From Nemertoderma westbladi (Eukaryota; Xenacoelomorpha; Nemertodermatida; Nemertodermatidae): a stretch of DNA of 27,297 bases. The notes under the pieces are model-generated. The model was not told where the DNA came from. It made no database searches and worked only from the letters and a program-made list of their open reading frames with translations. Both the position numbers and the translations under genes were made by a program. Shown here piece by piece: positions 1 to 12,937 of the stretch. The stretch covers positions 1 through 27,297 of the forward strand of contig JAUCBJ010007577.1 of the NCBI GenBank assembly GCA_032718475.1. Reading direction: 5' to 3'. Numbering within the stretch: position 1 is the stretch's first letter; the number at the start of each line of letters is the position of its first letter.

Positions 1-3000
1 TACTTACCTAAACAGCCCCATAAGGTGGACTTACTTACCTAAACAGCCCCATAAGGTGGACTTACTTACCTAAACAGCCCCATAAGGTGGACTTACTTAC
101 CTAAACAGCCCCATAAGGAGGACTTACTTACCTAAACAGCCCCATAAGGTGGACTTACTTACCTAAACAGCCCCATAAGGTGGACTTTCTTACCTAAACA
201 GCCCCATAAGGTGGACTTTCTTACCTAAACAGCCCCATAAGGAGGACTTACTTACCTAAACAGCCCCATAAGGTGGACTTTCTTACCTAAACAGCCCCAT
301 AAGGTGGACTTACTTACCTAAACAGCCTCATAAGGAGGACTTACTTACCTAAACAGCCTCATAAGGAGGACTTACTTACCTAAACAGCCCCATAAGGAGG
401 ACTTACTTACCTAAACAGCCCCATAAGGTGGACTTACTTACCTAAACAGCCCCATAAGGTGGACTTACTTACCTAAACAGCCCCATAAGGTGGACTTACT
501 TACCTAAACAGCCCCATAAGGTGGACTTACTTACCTAAACAGCCCCATAAGGTGGACTTACTTACCTAAACAGCCCCATAAGGAGGACTTACTTACCTAA
601 ACAGCCCCATAAGGTGGACTTACTTACCTAAACAGCCCCATAAGGTGGACTTACTTACCTAAACAGCCCCATAAGGAGGACTTACTTACCTAAACAGCCC
701 CATAAGGAGGACTTACTTACCTAAACAGCCCCATAAGGAGGACTTACTTACCTAAACAGCCCCATAAGGAGGACTTACTTACCTAAACAGCCCCATAAGG
801 TGGACTTACTTACCTAAACAGCCCCATAAGGAGGACTTACTTACTTACCTAAACAGCCCCATAAGGAGGGCTTACTTACCTAAACAGCCCCATAAGGAGG
901 ACTTACTTACCTAAACAGCCCCATAAGGTGGACTTTCTTACCTAAACAGCCCCATAAGGTGGACTTACTTACCTAAACAGCCCCATAAGGAGGACTTACT
1001 TACCTAAACAGCCCCATAAGGTGGACTTACTTACCTAAACAGCCCCATAAGGTGGACTTACTTACCTAAACAGCCCCATAAGGAGGACTTACTTACCTAA
1101 ACAGCCCCATAAGGTGGACTTACTTACCTAAACAGCCCCATAAGGTGGACTTACTTACCTAAACAGCCCCATAAGGAGGACTTACTTACCTAAACAGCCC
1201 CATAAGGAGGACTTACTTACCTAAACAGCCCCATAAGGAGGACTTACTTACCTAAACAGCCCCATAAGGAGGACTTACTTACCTAAACAGCCCCATAAGG
1301 TGGACTTACTTACCTAAACAGCCCCATAAGGAGGACTTACTTACTTACCTAAACAGCCCCATAAGGAGGGCTTACTTACCTAAACAGCCCCATAAGGAGG
1401 GCTTACTTACCTAAACAGCCCCATAAGGAGGACTTACTTAAAACCTAAACAGCCCCATAAGGAGGGCTTACTTACCTAAACAGCCCCATAAGGTGGACTT
1501 ACTTACCTAAACAGCCCCATAAGGAGGACTTACTTACCTAAACAGCCCCATAAGGTGGACTTACTTACCTAAACAGCCCCATAAGGTGGACTTTCTTACC
1601 TAAACAGCCCCATAAGGTGGACTTACTTACCTAAACAGCCCCATAAGGAGGACTTACTTACCTAAACAGCCCCATAAGGTGGACTTTCTTACCTAAACAG
1701 CCCCATAAGGTGGACTTACTTACCTAAACAGCCTCATAAGGAGGACTTACTTACCTAAACAGCCTCATAAGGAGGACTTACTTACCTAAACAGCCCCATA
1801 AGGTGGACTTACTTACCTAAACAGCCCCATAAGGTGGACTTACTTACATAAACAGCCCCATAAGGTGGACTTACTTACCTAAACAGCCCCATAAGGAGGA
1901 CTTACTTACCTAAACAGCCCCATAAGGTGGACTTACTTACCTAAACAGCCCCATAAGGTGGACTTTCTTACCTAAACAGCCCCATAAGGTGGACTTTCTT
2001 ACCTAAACAGCCCCATAAGGTGGACTTACTTACCTAAACAGCCCCATAAGGTGGACTTACTTACCTAAACAGCCCCATAAGGAGGACTTACTTACCTAAA
2101 CAGCCCCATAAGGTGGACTTTCTTACCTAAACAGCCCCATAAGGTGGACTTACTTACCTAAACAGCCCCATAAGGAGGACTTACTTACCTAAACAGCCCC
2201 ATAAGGTGGACTTTCTTACCTAAACAGCCCCATAAGGTGGACTTACTTACCTAAACAGCCCCATAAGGAGGACTTACTTACCTAAACAGCCCCATAAGGT
2301 GGACTTTCTTACCTAATCAGCCCCATAAGGTGGACTTACTTACCTAAACAGCCTCATAAGGAGGACTTACTTACCTAAACAGCCTCATAAGGAGGACTTA
2401 CTTACCTAAACAGCCCCATAAGGAGGACTTACTTACCTAAACAGCCCCATAAGGAGGACTTACTTACTTACCTAAACAGCCCCATAAGGAGGGCTTACTT
2501 ACCTAAACAGCCCCATAAGGAGGGCTTACTTACCTAAACAGCCCCATAAGGAGGACTTACTTAAAAACCTAAACAGCCCCATAAGGAGGGCTTACTTACC
2601 TAAACAGCCCCATAAGGAGGGCTTACTTACCTAAACAGCCCCATAAGGAGGACTTACTTACCTAAACAGCCCCATAAGGTGGACTTACTTACCTAAACAG
2701 CCCCATAAGGTGGACTTTCTTACCTAAACAGCCCCATAAGGTGGACTTACTTACCTAAACAGCCCCATGAGGAGGACTTACTTACCTAAACAGCCCCATA
2801 AGGTGGACTTACTTACCTAAACAGCCCCATAAGGTGGACTTACTTACCTAAACAGCCCCATAAGGTGGACTTTCTTACCTAAACAGCCCCATAAGGTGGA
2901 CTTACTTACCTAAACAGCCCCATAAGGAGGGCTTACTTACCTAAACAGCCCCATAAGGAGGACTTACTTAAAAACCTAAACAGCCCCATAAGGAGGGCTT

Positions 3001-6000
3001 ACTTACCTAAACAGCCCCATAAGGTGGACTTACTTACCTAAACAGCCCCATAAGGAGGACTTACTTACCTAAACAGCCCCATAAGGTGGACTTTCTTACC
3101 TAAACAGCCCCATAAGGTGGACTTACTTACCTAAACAGCCCCATAAGGAGGACTTACTTACCTAAACAGCCCCATAAGGTGGACTTTCTTACCTAAACAG
3201 CCCCATAAGGTGGACTTACTTACCTAAACAGCCTCATAAGGAGGACTTACTTACCTAAACAGCCTCATAAGGAGGACTTACTTACCTAAACAGCCCCATA
3301 AGGTGGACTTACTTACCTAAACAGCCCCATAAGGTGGACTTACTTACCTAAACAGCCCCATAAGGTGGACTTACTTACCTAAACAGCCCCATAAGGAGGA
3401 CTTACTTACCTAAACAGCCCCATAAGGTGGACTTTCTTACCTAAACAGCCCCATAAGGTGGACTTACTTACCTAAACAGCCCCATAAGGAGGACTTACTT
3501 ACCTAAACAGCCCCATAAGGTGGACTTTCTTACCTAAACAGCCCCATAAGGTGGACTTACTTACCTAAACAGCCTCATAAGGAGGACTTACTTACCTAAA
3601 CAGCCTCATAAGGAGGACTTACTTACCTAAACAGCCCCATAAGGTGGACTTACTTACCTAAACAGCCCCATAAGGTGGACTTACTTACCTAAACAGCCCC
3701 ATAAGGTGGACTTACTTACCTAAACAGCCCCATAAGGAGGACTTACTTACCTAAACAGCCCCATAAGGTGGACTTACTTACCTAAACAGCCCCATAAGGT
3801 GGACTTACTTACCTAAACAGCCCCATAAGGAGGACTTACTTACCTAAACAGCCCCATAAGGAGGACTTACTTACCTAAACAGCCCCATAAGGTGGACTTT
3901 CTTACCTAAACAGCCCCATAAGGTGGACTTACTTACCTAAACAGCCCCATAAGGAGGACTTACTTACCTAAACAGCCCCATAAGGTGGACTTTCTTACCT
4001 AAACAGCCCCATAAGGTGGACTTACTTACCTAAACAGCCTCATAAGGAGGACTTACTTACCTAAACAGCCTCATAAGGAGGACTTACTTACCTAAACAGC
4101 CCCATAAGGTGGACTTACTTACCTAAACAGCCCCATAAGGTGGACTTACTTACCTAAACAGCCCCATAAGGTGGACTTACTTACCTAAACAGCCCCATAA
4201 GGAGGACTTACTTACCTAAACAGCCCCATAAGGTGGACTTACTTACCTAAACAGCCCCATAAGGTGGACTTTCTTACCTAAACAGCCCCATAAGGTGGAC
4301 TTTCTTACCTAAACAGCCCCATAAGGTGGACTTACTTACCTAAACAGCCCCATAAGGTGGACTTACTTACCTAAACAGCCCCATAAGGAGGACTTACTTA
4401 CCTAAACAGCCCCATAAGGTGGACTTTCTTACCTAAACAGCCTCATAAGGAGGACTTACTTACCTAAACAGCCTCATAAGGAGGACTTACTTACCTAAAC
4501 AGCCCCATAAGGTGGACTTTCTTACCTAAACAGCCCCATAAGGTGGACTTACTTACCTAAACAGCCTCATAAGGAGGACTTACTTACCTAAACAGCCCCA
4601 TAAGGAGGACTTACTTACCTAAACAGCCCCATAAGGTGGACTTACTTACCTAAACAGCCCCATAAGGTGGACTTACTTACCTAAACAGCCCCATAAGGAG
4701 GACTTACTTACCTAAACAGCCCCATAAGGAGGACTTACTTACCTAAACAGCCCCATAAGGAGGACTTACTTACCTAAACAGCCCCATAAGGAGGACTTAC
4801 TTACCTAAACAGCCCCATAAGGTGGACTTACTTACCTAAACAGCCCCATAAGGAGGACTTACTTACTTACCTAAACAGCCCCATAAGGAGGGCTTACTTA
4901 CCTAAACAGCCCCATAAGGAGGGCTTACTTACCTAAACAGCCCCATAAGGAGGACTTACTTAAAAACCTAAACAGCCCCATAAGGAGGGCTTACTTACCT
5001 AAACAGCCCCATAAGGTGGACTTACTTACCTAAACAGCCCCATAAGGAGGACTTACTTACCTAAACAGCCCCATAAGGTGGACTTTCTTACCTAAACAGC
5101 CCCATAAGGTGGACTTACTTACCTAAACAGCCCCATAAGGAGGACTTACTTACCTAAACAGCCCCATAAGGTGGACTTACTTACCTAAACAGCCCCATAA
5201 GGTGGACTTACTTACCTAAACAGCCCCATAAGGTGGACTTTCTTACCTAAACAGCCCCATAAGGTGGACTTACTTACCTAAACAGCCCCATAAGGAGGGC
5301 TTACTTACCTAAACAGCCCCATAAGGTGGACTTACTTACCTAAACAGCCTCATAAGGAGGACTTACTTACCTAAACAGCCTCATAAGGAGGACTTACTTA
5401 CCTAAACAGCCCCATAAGGTGGACTTACTTACCTAAACAGCCCCATAAGGTGGACTTACTTACCTAAACAGCCCCATAAGGAGGACTTACTTACCTAAAC
5501 AGCCCCATAAGGTGGACTTACTTACCTAAACAGCCCCATAAGGTGGACTTTCTTACCTAAACAGCCCCATAAGGTGGACTTACTTACCTAAACAGCCTCA
5601 TAAGGAGGACTTACTTACCTAAACAGCCCCATAAGGAGGACTTACTTACCTAAACAGCCCCATAAGGTGGACTTACTTACCTAAACAGCCCCATAAGGAG
5701 GACTTACTTACCTAAACAGCCCCATAAGGTGGACTTTCTTACCTAAACAGCCCCATAAGGTGGACTTACTTACCTAAACAGCCCCATAAGGTGGACTTTC
5801 TTACCTAAACAGCCCCATAAGGTGGACTTACTTACCTAAACAGCCTCATAAGGAGGACTTACTTACCTAAACAGCCTCATAAGGAGGACTTACTTACCTA
5901 AACAGCCCCATAAGGTGGACTTACTTACCTAAACAGCCCCATAAGGTGGACTTACTTACCTAAACAGCCCCATAAGGTGGACTTACTTACCTAAACAGCC

Positions 6001-9000
6001 CCATAAGGAGGACTTACTTACCTAAACAGCCCCATAAGGTGGACTTACTTACCTAAACAGCCCCATAAGGTGGACTTACTTACCTAAACAGCCCCATAAG
6101 GAGGACTTACTTACCTAAACAGCCCCATAAGGAGGACTTACTTACCTAAACAGCCCCATAAGGTGGACTTTCTTACCTAAACAGCCCCATAAGGTGGACT
6201 TACTTACCTAAACAGCCCCATAAGGAGGACTTACTTACCTAAACAGCCCCATAAGGTGGACTTTCTTACCTAAACAGCCCCATAAGGTGGACTTACTTAC
6301 CTAAACAGCCTCATAAGGAGGACTTACTTACCTAAACAGCCTCATAAGGAGGACTTACTTACCTAAACAGCCCCATAAGGTGGACTTACTTACCTAAACA
6401 GCCCCATAAGGTGGACTTACTTACCTAAACAGCCCCATAAGGAGGACTTACTTACCTAAACAGCCCCATAAGGTGGACTTACTTACCTAAACAGCCCCAT
6501 AAGGTGGACTTTCTTACCTAAACAGCCCCATAAGGTGGACTTTCTTACCTAAACAGCCCCATAAGGTGGACTTACTTACCTAAACAGCCCCATAAGGTGG
6601 ACTTACTTACCTAAACAGCCCCATAAGGAGGACTTACTTACCTAAACAGCCCCATAAGGTGGACTTTCTTACCTAAACAGCCTCATAAGGAGGACTTACT
6701 TACCTAAACAGCCTCATAAGGAGGACTTACTTACCTAAACAGCCCCATAAGGTGGACTTTCTTACCTAAACAGCCCCATAAGGTGGACTTACTTACCTAA
6801 ACAGCCTCATAAGGAGGACTTACTTACCTAAACAGCCCCATAAGGAGGACTTACTTACCTAAACAGCCCCATAAGGTGGACTTACTTACCTAAACAGCCC
6901 CATAAGGTGGACTTACTTACCTAAACAGCCCCATAAGGAGGACTTACTTACCTAAACAGCCCCATAAGGAGGACTTACTTACCTAAACAGCCCCATAAGG
7001 AGGACTTACTTACCTAAACAGCCCCATAAGGAGGACTTACTTACCTAAACAGCCCCATAAGGTGGACTTACTTACCTAAACAGCCCCATAAGGAGGACTT
7101 ACTTACTTACCTAAACAGCCCCATAAGGAGGGCTTACTTACCTAAACAGCCCCATAAGGAGGGCTTACTTACCTAAACAGCCCCATAAGGAGGACTTACT
7201 TAAAAACCTAAACAGCCCCATAAGGAGGGCTTACTTACCTAAACAGCCCCATAAGGTGGACTTACTTACCTAAACAGCCCCATAAGGAGGACTTACTTAC
7301 CTAAACAGCCCCATAAGGTGGACTTTCTTACCTAAACAGCCCCATAAGGTGGACTTACTTACCTAAACAGCCCCATAAGGAGGACTTACTTACCTAAACA
7401 GCCCCATAAGGTGGACTTACTTACCTAAACAGCCCCATAAGGTGGACTTACTTACCTAAACAGCCCCATAAGGTGGACTTTCTTACCTAAACAGCCCCAT
7501 AAGGTGGACTTACTTACCTAAACAGCCCCATAAGGAGGGCTTACTTACCTAAACAGCCCCATAAGGAGGACTTACTTAAAACCTAAACAGCCCCATAAGG
7601 AGGGCTTACTTACCTAAACAGCCCCATAAGGTGGACTTACTTACCTAAACAGCCCCATAAGGTGGACTTTCTTACCTAAACAGCCCCATAAGGTGGACTT
7701 TCTTACCTAAACAGCCCCATAAGGTGGACTTACTTACCTAAACAGCCCCATAAGGTGGACTTACTTACCTAAACAGCCCCATAAGGAGGACTTACTTACC
7801 TAAACAGCCCCATAAGGTGGACTTTCTTACCTAAACAGCCCCATAATGTGGACTTACTTACCTAAACAGCCCCATAAGGAGGACTTACTTACCTAAACAG
7901 CCCCATAAGGTGGACTTACTTACCTAAACAGCCCCATAAGGTGGACTTACTTACCTAAACAGCCCCATAAGGTGGACTTACTTACCTAAACAGCCTCATA
8001 AGGAGGACTTACTTACCTAAACAGCCTCATAAGGAGGACTTACTTACCTAAACAGCCCCATAAGGTGGACTTACTTACCTAAACAGCCCCATAAGGTGGA
8101 CTTACTTACCTAAACAGCCCCATAAGGTGGACTTACTTACCTAAACAGCCCCATAAGGAGGACTTACTTACCTAAACAGCCCCATAAGGTGGACTTTCTT
8201 ACCTAAACAGCCCCATAAGGTGGACTTACTTACCTAAACAGCCTCATAAGGAGGACTTACTTACCTAAACAGCCTCATAAGGAGGACTTACTTACCTAAA
8301 CAGCCCCATAAGGTGGACTTACTTACCTAAACAGCCCCATAAGGTGGACTTACTTACCTAAACAGCCCCATAAGGTGGACTTACTTACCTAAACAGCCCC
8401 ATAAGGAGGACTTACTTACCTAAACAGCCCCATAAGGTGGACTTACTTACCTAAACAGCCCCATAAGGTGGACTTTCTTACCTAAACAGCCCCATAAGGT
8501 GGACTTTCTTACCTAAACAGCCCCATAAGGTGGACTTACTTACCTAAACAGCCCCATAAGGTGGACTTACTTACCTAAACAGCCCCATAAGGAGGACTTA
8601 CTTACCTAAACAGCCCCATAAGGTGGACTTTCTTACCTAAACAGCCCCATAAGGTGGACTTACTTACCTAAACAGCCCCATAAGGAGGACTTACTTACCT
8701 AAACAGCCCCATAAGGTGGACTTACTTACCTAAACAGCCCCATAAGGTGGACTTACTTACCTAAACAGCCCCATAAGGTGGACTTACTTACCTAAACAGC
8801 CCCATAAGGTGGACTTACTTACCTAAACAGCCCCATAAGGTGGACTTACTTACCTAAACAGCCCCATAAGGAGGACTTACTTACCTAAACAGCCCCATAA
8901 GGTGGACTTACTTACCTAAACAGCCCCATAAGGTGGACTTACTTACCTAAACAGCCCCATAAGGAGGACTTACTTACCTAAACAGCCCCATAAGGAGGAC

Positions 9001-11095
9001 TTACTTACCTAAACAGCCCCATAAGGAGGACTTACTTACCTAAACAGCCCCATAAGGAGGACTTACTTACCTAAACAGCCCCATAAGGTGGACTTACTTA
9101 CCTAAACAGCCCCATAAGGAGGACTTACTTACTTACCTAAACAGCCCCATAAGGAGGGCTTACTTACCTAAACAGCCCCATAAAGAGGGCTTACTTACCT
9201 AAACAGCCCCATAAGGAGGACTTACTTAAAAACCTAAACAGCCCCATAAGGAGGGCTTACTTACCTAAACAGCCCCATAAGGTGGACTTACTTACCTAAA
9301 CAGCCCCATAAGGAGGACTTACTTACCTAAACAGCCCCATAAGGTGGTTTTCTTACCTAAACAGCCCCATAAGGTGGACTTACTTACCTAAACAGCCCCA
9401 TAAGGAGGACTTACTTACCTAAACAGCCCCATAAGGTGGACTTACTTACCTAAACAGCCCCATAAGGTGGACTTACTTACCTAAACAGCCCCATAAGGTG
9501 GACTTTCTTACCTAAACAGCCCCATAAGGTGGACTTACTTACCTAAACAGCCCCATAAGGAGGGCTTACTTACCTAAACAGCCCCATAAGGAGGACTTAC
9601 TTAAAAACCTAAACAGCCCCATAAGGAGGGCTTACTTACCTAAACAGCCCCATAAGGTGGACTTACTTACCTAAACAGCCCCATAAGGAGGACTTACTTA
9701 CCTAAACAGCCCCATAAGGTGGACTTTCTTACCTAAACAGCCCCATAAGGTGGACTTACTTACCTAAACAGCCCCATAAGGAGGACTTACTTACCTAAAC
9801 AGCCCCATAAGGTGGACTTAATTACCTAAACAGCCCCATAAGGAGGACTTACTTACCTAAACAGCCCCATAAGGAGGGCTTACTTACCTAAACAGCCCCA
9901 TAAGGAGGGCTTACTTACCTAAACAGCCCCATAAGGAGGACTTACTTACCTAAACAGCCCCATAAGGAGGGCTTACTTACCTAAACAGCCCCATAAGGTG
10001 GACTTACTTACCTAAACAGCCCCATAAGGTGGACTTACTTACCTAAACAGCCCCATAAGGAGGGCTTACTTACCTAAACAGCCCCATAAGGTGGACTTAC
10101 TTACCTAAACAGCCCCATAAGGAGGACTTACTTACCTAAACAGCCCCATAAGGAGGACTTACTTACCTAAACAGCCCCATAAGGTGGACTTACTTACCTA
10201 AACAGCCCCATAAGGAGGACTTACTTACCTAAACAGCCCCATAAGGAGGACTTACTTACCTAAACAGCCCCATAAGGTGGACTTACTTACCTAAACAGCC
10301 CCATAAGGTGGACTTACTTACCTAAACAGCCCCATAAGGTGGACTTACTTACCTAAACAGCCCCATAATGTGGACTTACTTACCTAAACAGCCCCATAAG
10401 GAGGACTTACTTACCTAAACAGCCCCATAAGGTGGACTTACTTACCTAAACAGCCCCATAAGGTGGACTTACTTACCTAAACAGCCCCATAAGGAGGACT
10501 TACTTACCTAAACAGCCCCATAAGGTGGACTTACTTACCTAAACAGCCCCATAAGGTGGACTTACTTACTTACCTAAACAGCCCCATAAGGAGGGCTTAC
10601 TTACCTAAACAGCCCCATAAGGTGGACTTACTTACCTAAACAGCCCCATAAGGTGGACTTACTTACCTAAACAGCCCCATAAGGAGGACTTACTTACCTA
10701 AACAGCCCCATAATGTGGACTTACTTACCTAAACAGCCCCATAAGGAGGACTTACTTACCTAAACAGCCCCATAAGGAGGACTTACTTACCTAAACAGCC
10801 CCATAAGGAGGACTTACTTACTTACCTAAACAGCCCCATAAGGAGGGCTTACTTACCTAAACAGCCCCATAAGGTGGACTTACTTACCTAAACAGCCCCA
10901 TAAGGAGGACTTACTTACCTAAACAGCCCCATAAGGTGGACTTACTTACCTAAACAGCCCCATAAGGAGGGCTTACTTACCTAAACAGCCCCATAAGGTG
11001 GACTTACTTACCTAAACAGCCCCATAAGGAGGGCTTACTTACCTAAACAGCCCCATAAGGTGGACTTACTTACCTAAACAGCCCCATAAGGAGGA
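1..11095 (-). repeat. 31-bp satellite array built from a V-ATPase exon/intron boundary (about 355 units)
   Basis: A continuous head-to-tail array starts at the window edge and ends inside the V-ATPase exon. The plus-strand core is cctaaacagccccataagg followed by tggactta or aggactta. On the minus strand each 31-bp unit is 22 bp matching the end of the coding exon (TTATGGGGCTGTTTAG at its 3' end) followed by GTAAGTAAG, a splice donor. Recurrent variants are TCCACC versus TCCTCC, GTAAGAAAG versus GTAAGTAAG, an AGGGC form, a CTCATAA form usually in adjacent pairs, an extra CTTA (near 838, 1338, 2463, 4861, 7101, 9128, 10565 and 10820) and a TTAAAACC or TTAAAAACC form that destroys the donor (near 1441, 2570, 2971, 4961, 7201, 7576, 9226 and 9601). 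Longer blocks are duplicated inside the array. There are no spacers and no plausible gene. The unit count is length divided by period, not an exact tally. Confidence 0.97.
11065..11075 (-). other. 5' splice site of V-ATPase exon 1 (exon-proximal donor)
   Basis: On the minus strand the coding exon ends CTG TTT AG and is followed by GTAAGTAAG, close to the metazoan donor consensus AG|GTRAGT. The split is phase 2, which matches the exon at 26340, where a first base C completes a Ser codon. The alternative of no splicing here ends the protein at the next codon. The same donor recurs in almost every unit of the adjoining satellite. Confidence 0.9.
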
Positions 11096-12494
11096 TGATA
11101 TATCGGCCTCCGAACAACATCAACCACATCTCGTTGGTGGATTTCTCCGCCAGGAATTTCTTCTCATTGATTACCATCCAGAGTGCGAACAGGAACATAA
11201 TGGAGCCGTGGCCGCAGTCGCCGAACATAACGGCGAAGAGGAAGGGGAATGTGATGAGGGTGAATGGCGCGGGGTTGATCTCGCGGTAGTCGGCCACCCC
11301 GTAGGCGTCGACGATGGCCTGGAAGCCGTTGGTGAACTTGTTGGTTCGGTGGTACGTGGGCGGGGTGCGTCGGGTCGCCATGGTGTTTATGATGGCGGGT
11401 ATATCGGTCCCGCTCCGCTCGGTGCCGCGTCGAGCCGCCAGGTTCACTCGGTCCAACTCGCTCGACGGACACCAACCCTCCGCGATTATAGCCTTCTGCG
11501 TGTTACAGAGATTGAGCGTGTGGTAGACGGCCTTTATCTTCTTCACTTTACGGAACCACACCCGTATAGACCTCGCGGCGTTGCTGAGCAGCCTGGTCTG
11601 GTGCTCCGCGGTCTGGGACAGCACCGTCTGTATGTCCTCGATCCGGGTCATCACGCCCATGGACATCTCGCGCCGTTCCGCTTGGCTCTCCGGACACGGG
11701 TACATCGTCGCTTTATAACCCTCGCAGATCTTTCGAACTTTCGTCTTCAGCTGTTCCCCCTGGAAGAAAATGATGAAGACGCATTTGGAGACCTCCTCGC
11801 CGGTGACGGGGTCCTCTAACGGGGTCTCTATTTCGGTCTGGCGGAGGAACACGTTCCCGCGACAAGCGCGCCACAACATGCGTTCGAACGAGGGAACCCG
11901 TTCCCTCGCGATCACGCCTGCGATGAAGCCGAACTTGGGCGACTGTTGCGAGTCGCCGGAAGAACTTCCGATCGGCGCCTCCGCGCTCAGCAACGAGGTG
12001 CTCATCGACTCCTCCGAGCGGCTCGTCTGACCCAACGTCAACTGCGCTTCGTCGAAAAAGGTCTGCGTCTTACGGAGAATGTGTTTCAACTCGGTCAACT
12101 CCAACTTGTTCTTCATCAACGTCTCCTTATTGGAATTAACTTCCTTCAACTCGTTCTCTAACTTCTCGAAGGTCAACTCGAGGTTGAACATCTCGCTGGG
12201 CATCGGCGTCTCCGGGTTTTCCCCGCTGTCCGGCGGCGACTGGTTTATACACTTGCGGCATTCCTTCTCGATGTAGCGGAGTTTCCGTTCCATCTCATCG
12301 CAGCGGCGCACCTCGTTGATGTACTTCCGTTGGAACTCGTTCACGTTCTCGTTTAGGTCCGAGAACTGCACGAGGCCAAGCTCTCCGAATTCCGACACAC
12401 ACGCGTACGCAGAGTCGTTCTGTAGAAACATCTGGATCCGCGTCATCTCCTCCGAACGGAAAGATATACCGACGTCTCGCTCTGAGATATTCAT
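11074..12494 (-). CDS. V-type proton ATPase 116 kDa subunit a, N-terminal exon (partial gene)
   Basis: Subunit a of the V-ATPase Vo sector forms the proton half-channels and, through its cytosolic N-terminal arm, links Vo to the V1 peripheral stalks. This exon gives 473 complete residues plus two bases of the next codon. Family landmarks in order: FRSEEM (12-17), GELGLVQF (37-44), [19 protein letters not shown] (55-73), coiled-coil arm about 105-155, [25 protein letters not shown] (192-216, given here as position only for identity), FFQG (243-246), YPCPES (265-270), GVMTRIEDI (280-288), second helix to about 325, NPAPF and first membrane helix (407-425), FGDCGHG (424-430), second helix about 430-444, and FGGRYI (461-466) entering the third. 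Full-length members are about 800-850 residues, so the C-terminal half is missing. The ATG at 12494 gives an 11-residue lead before FRSEEM, whereas relatives start two or three residues before it. A small exon further upstream cannot be excluded: TCTCAG at the start of the ORF resembles an acceptor. The exon is intronless over 1.4 kb and much more GC-rich than its flanks. Reading past the donor stops at once (AGG TAA). Confidence 0.95.
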
Positions 12495-12937
12495 AGCTCG
12501 TTTTGTTAGTCTCAGTAGGCCAAAGTCCAGAAGTCTGAATATCAGTACAGCAGTACTGCAGTAAGTAGAGCATGTACAGAACTGCTGAACTACTGAACTA
12601 CAGCAGTACCGGTAGAGGATGACCGTGACAGAGTGACTGGGTGTATGTCAGTATGTAGGCCTACCTGCCTACTGCTGCACTGCTGTAGTATGGTGGCCGT
12701 TGCTGCCACTATAAAACTCTTGATAAAATATTTAAATAATAAATAAGTGGAAAAAATATCTTGAAGAAAAAATAATAAAAAAAAATATATCTTAAAAAAA
12801 ATCAGTAAAATAAAATATCTTAAAAAAAATCAGTATAATATAATATCTTTAAAAAAATCTCAGTTTTAAATAATATCTTGAAAAAAAAGGTAAAAAAATA
12901 CTCAGGAAAAATTTCCATAAAAAATAAATACTGTTAA
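12495..12937. other. 5' flank of the V-ATPase exon, then AT-rich degenerate repeats
   Basis: 12495-12700 is presumably 5' UTR or upstream intron of the minus-strand gene. It is rich in short cagtac/tactgcag strings and holds ACCGGT and AGGCCT palindromes. A minus-strand TTTTATAG near 12710 is a weak TATA-like string only. From about 12720 to 12900 the DNA is an A-rich degenerate tandem repeat with a unit of roughly 30 bp built on aatatcttaaaaaaaatcag. No coding signal is visible. Confidence 0.5.

Noticed and set aside
1-11095. CRISPR-like array or telomeric repeat
   Set aside because: The 31-bp units follow each other with no unique spacers, and the unit does not match a telomere motif. Its edge is an exon of a eukaryotic gene.
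11095-12573. Several ORFs of 60-200 codons on both strands in the V-ATPase exon region
   Set aside because: They lie in other frames or on the other strand of a clearly conserved coding exon with high GC, which leaves few stops by chance. None shows a family motif.
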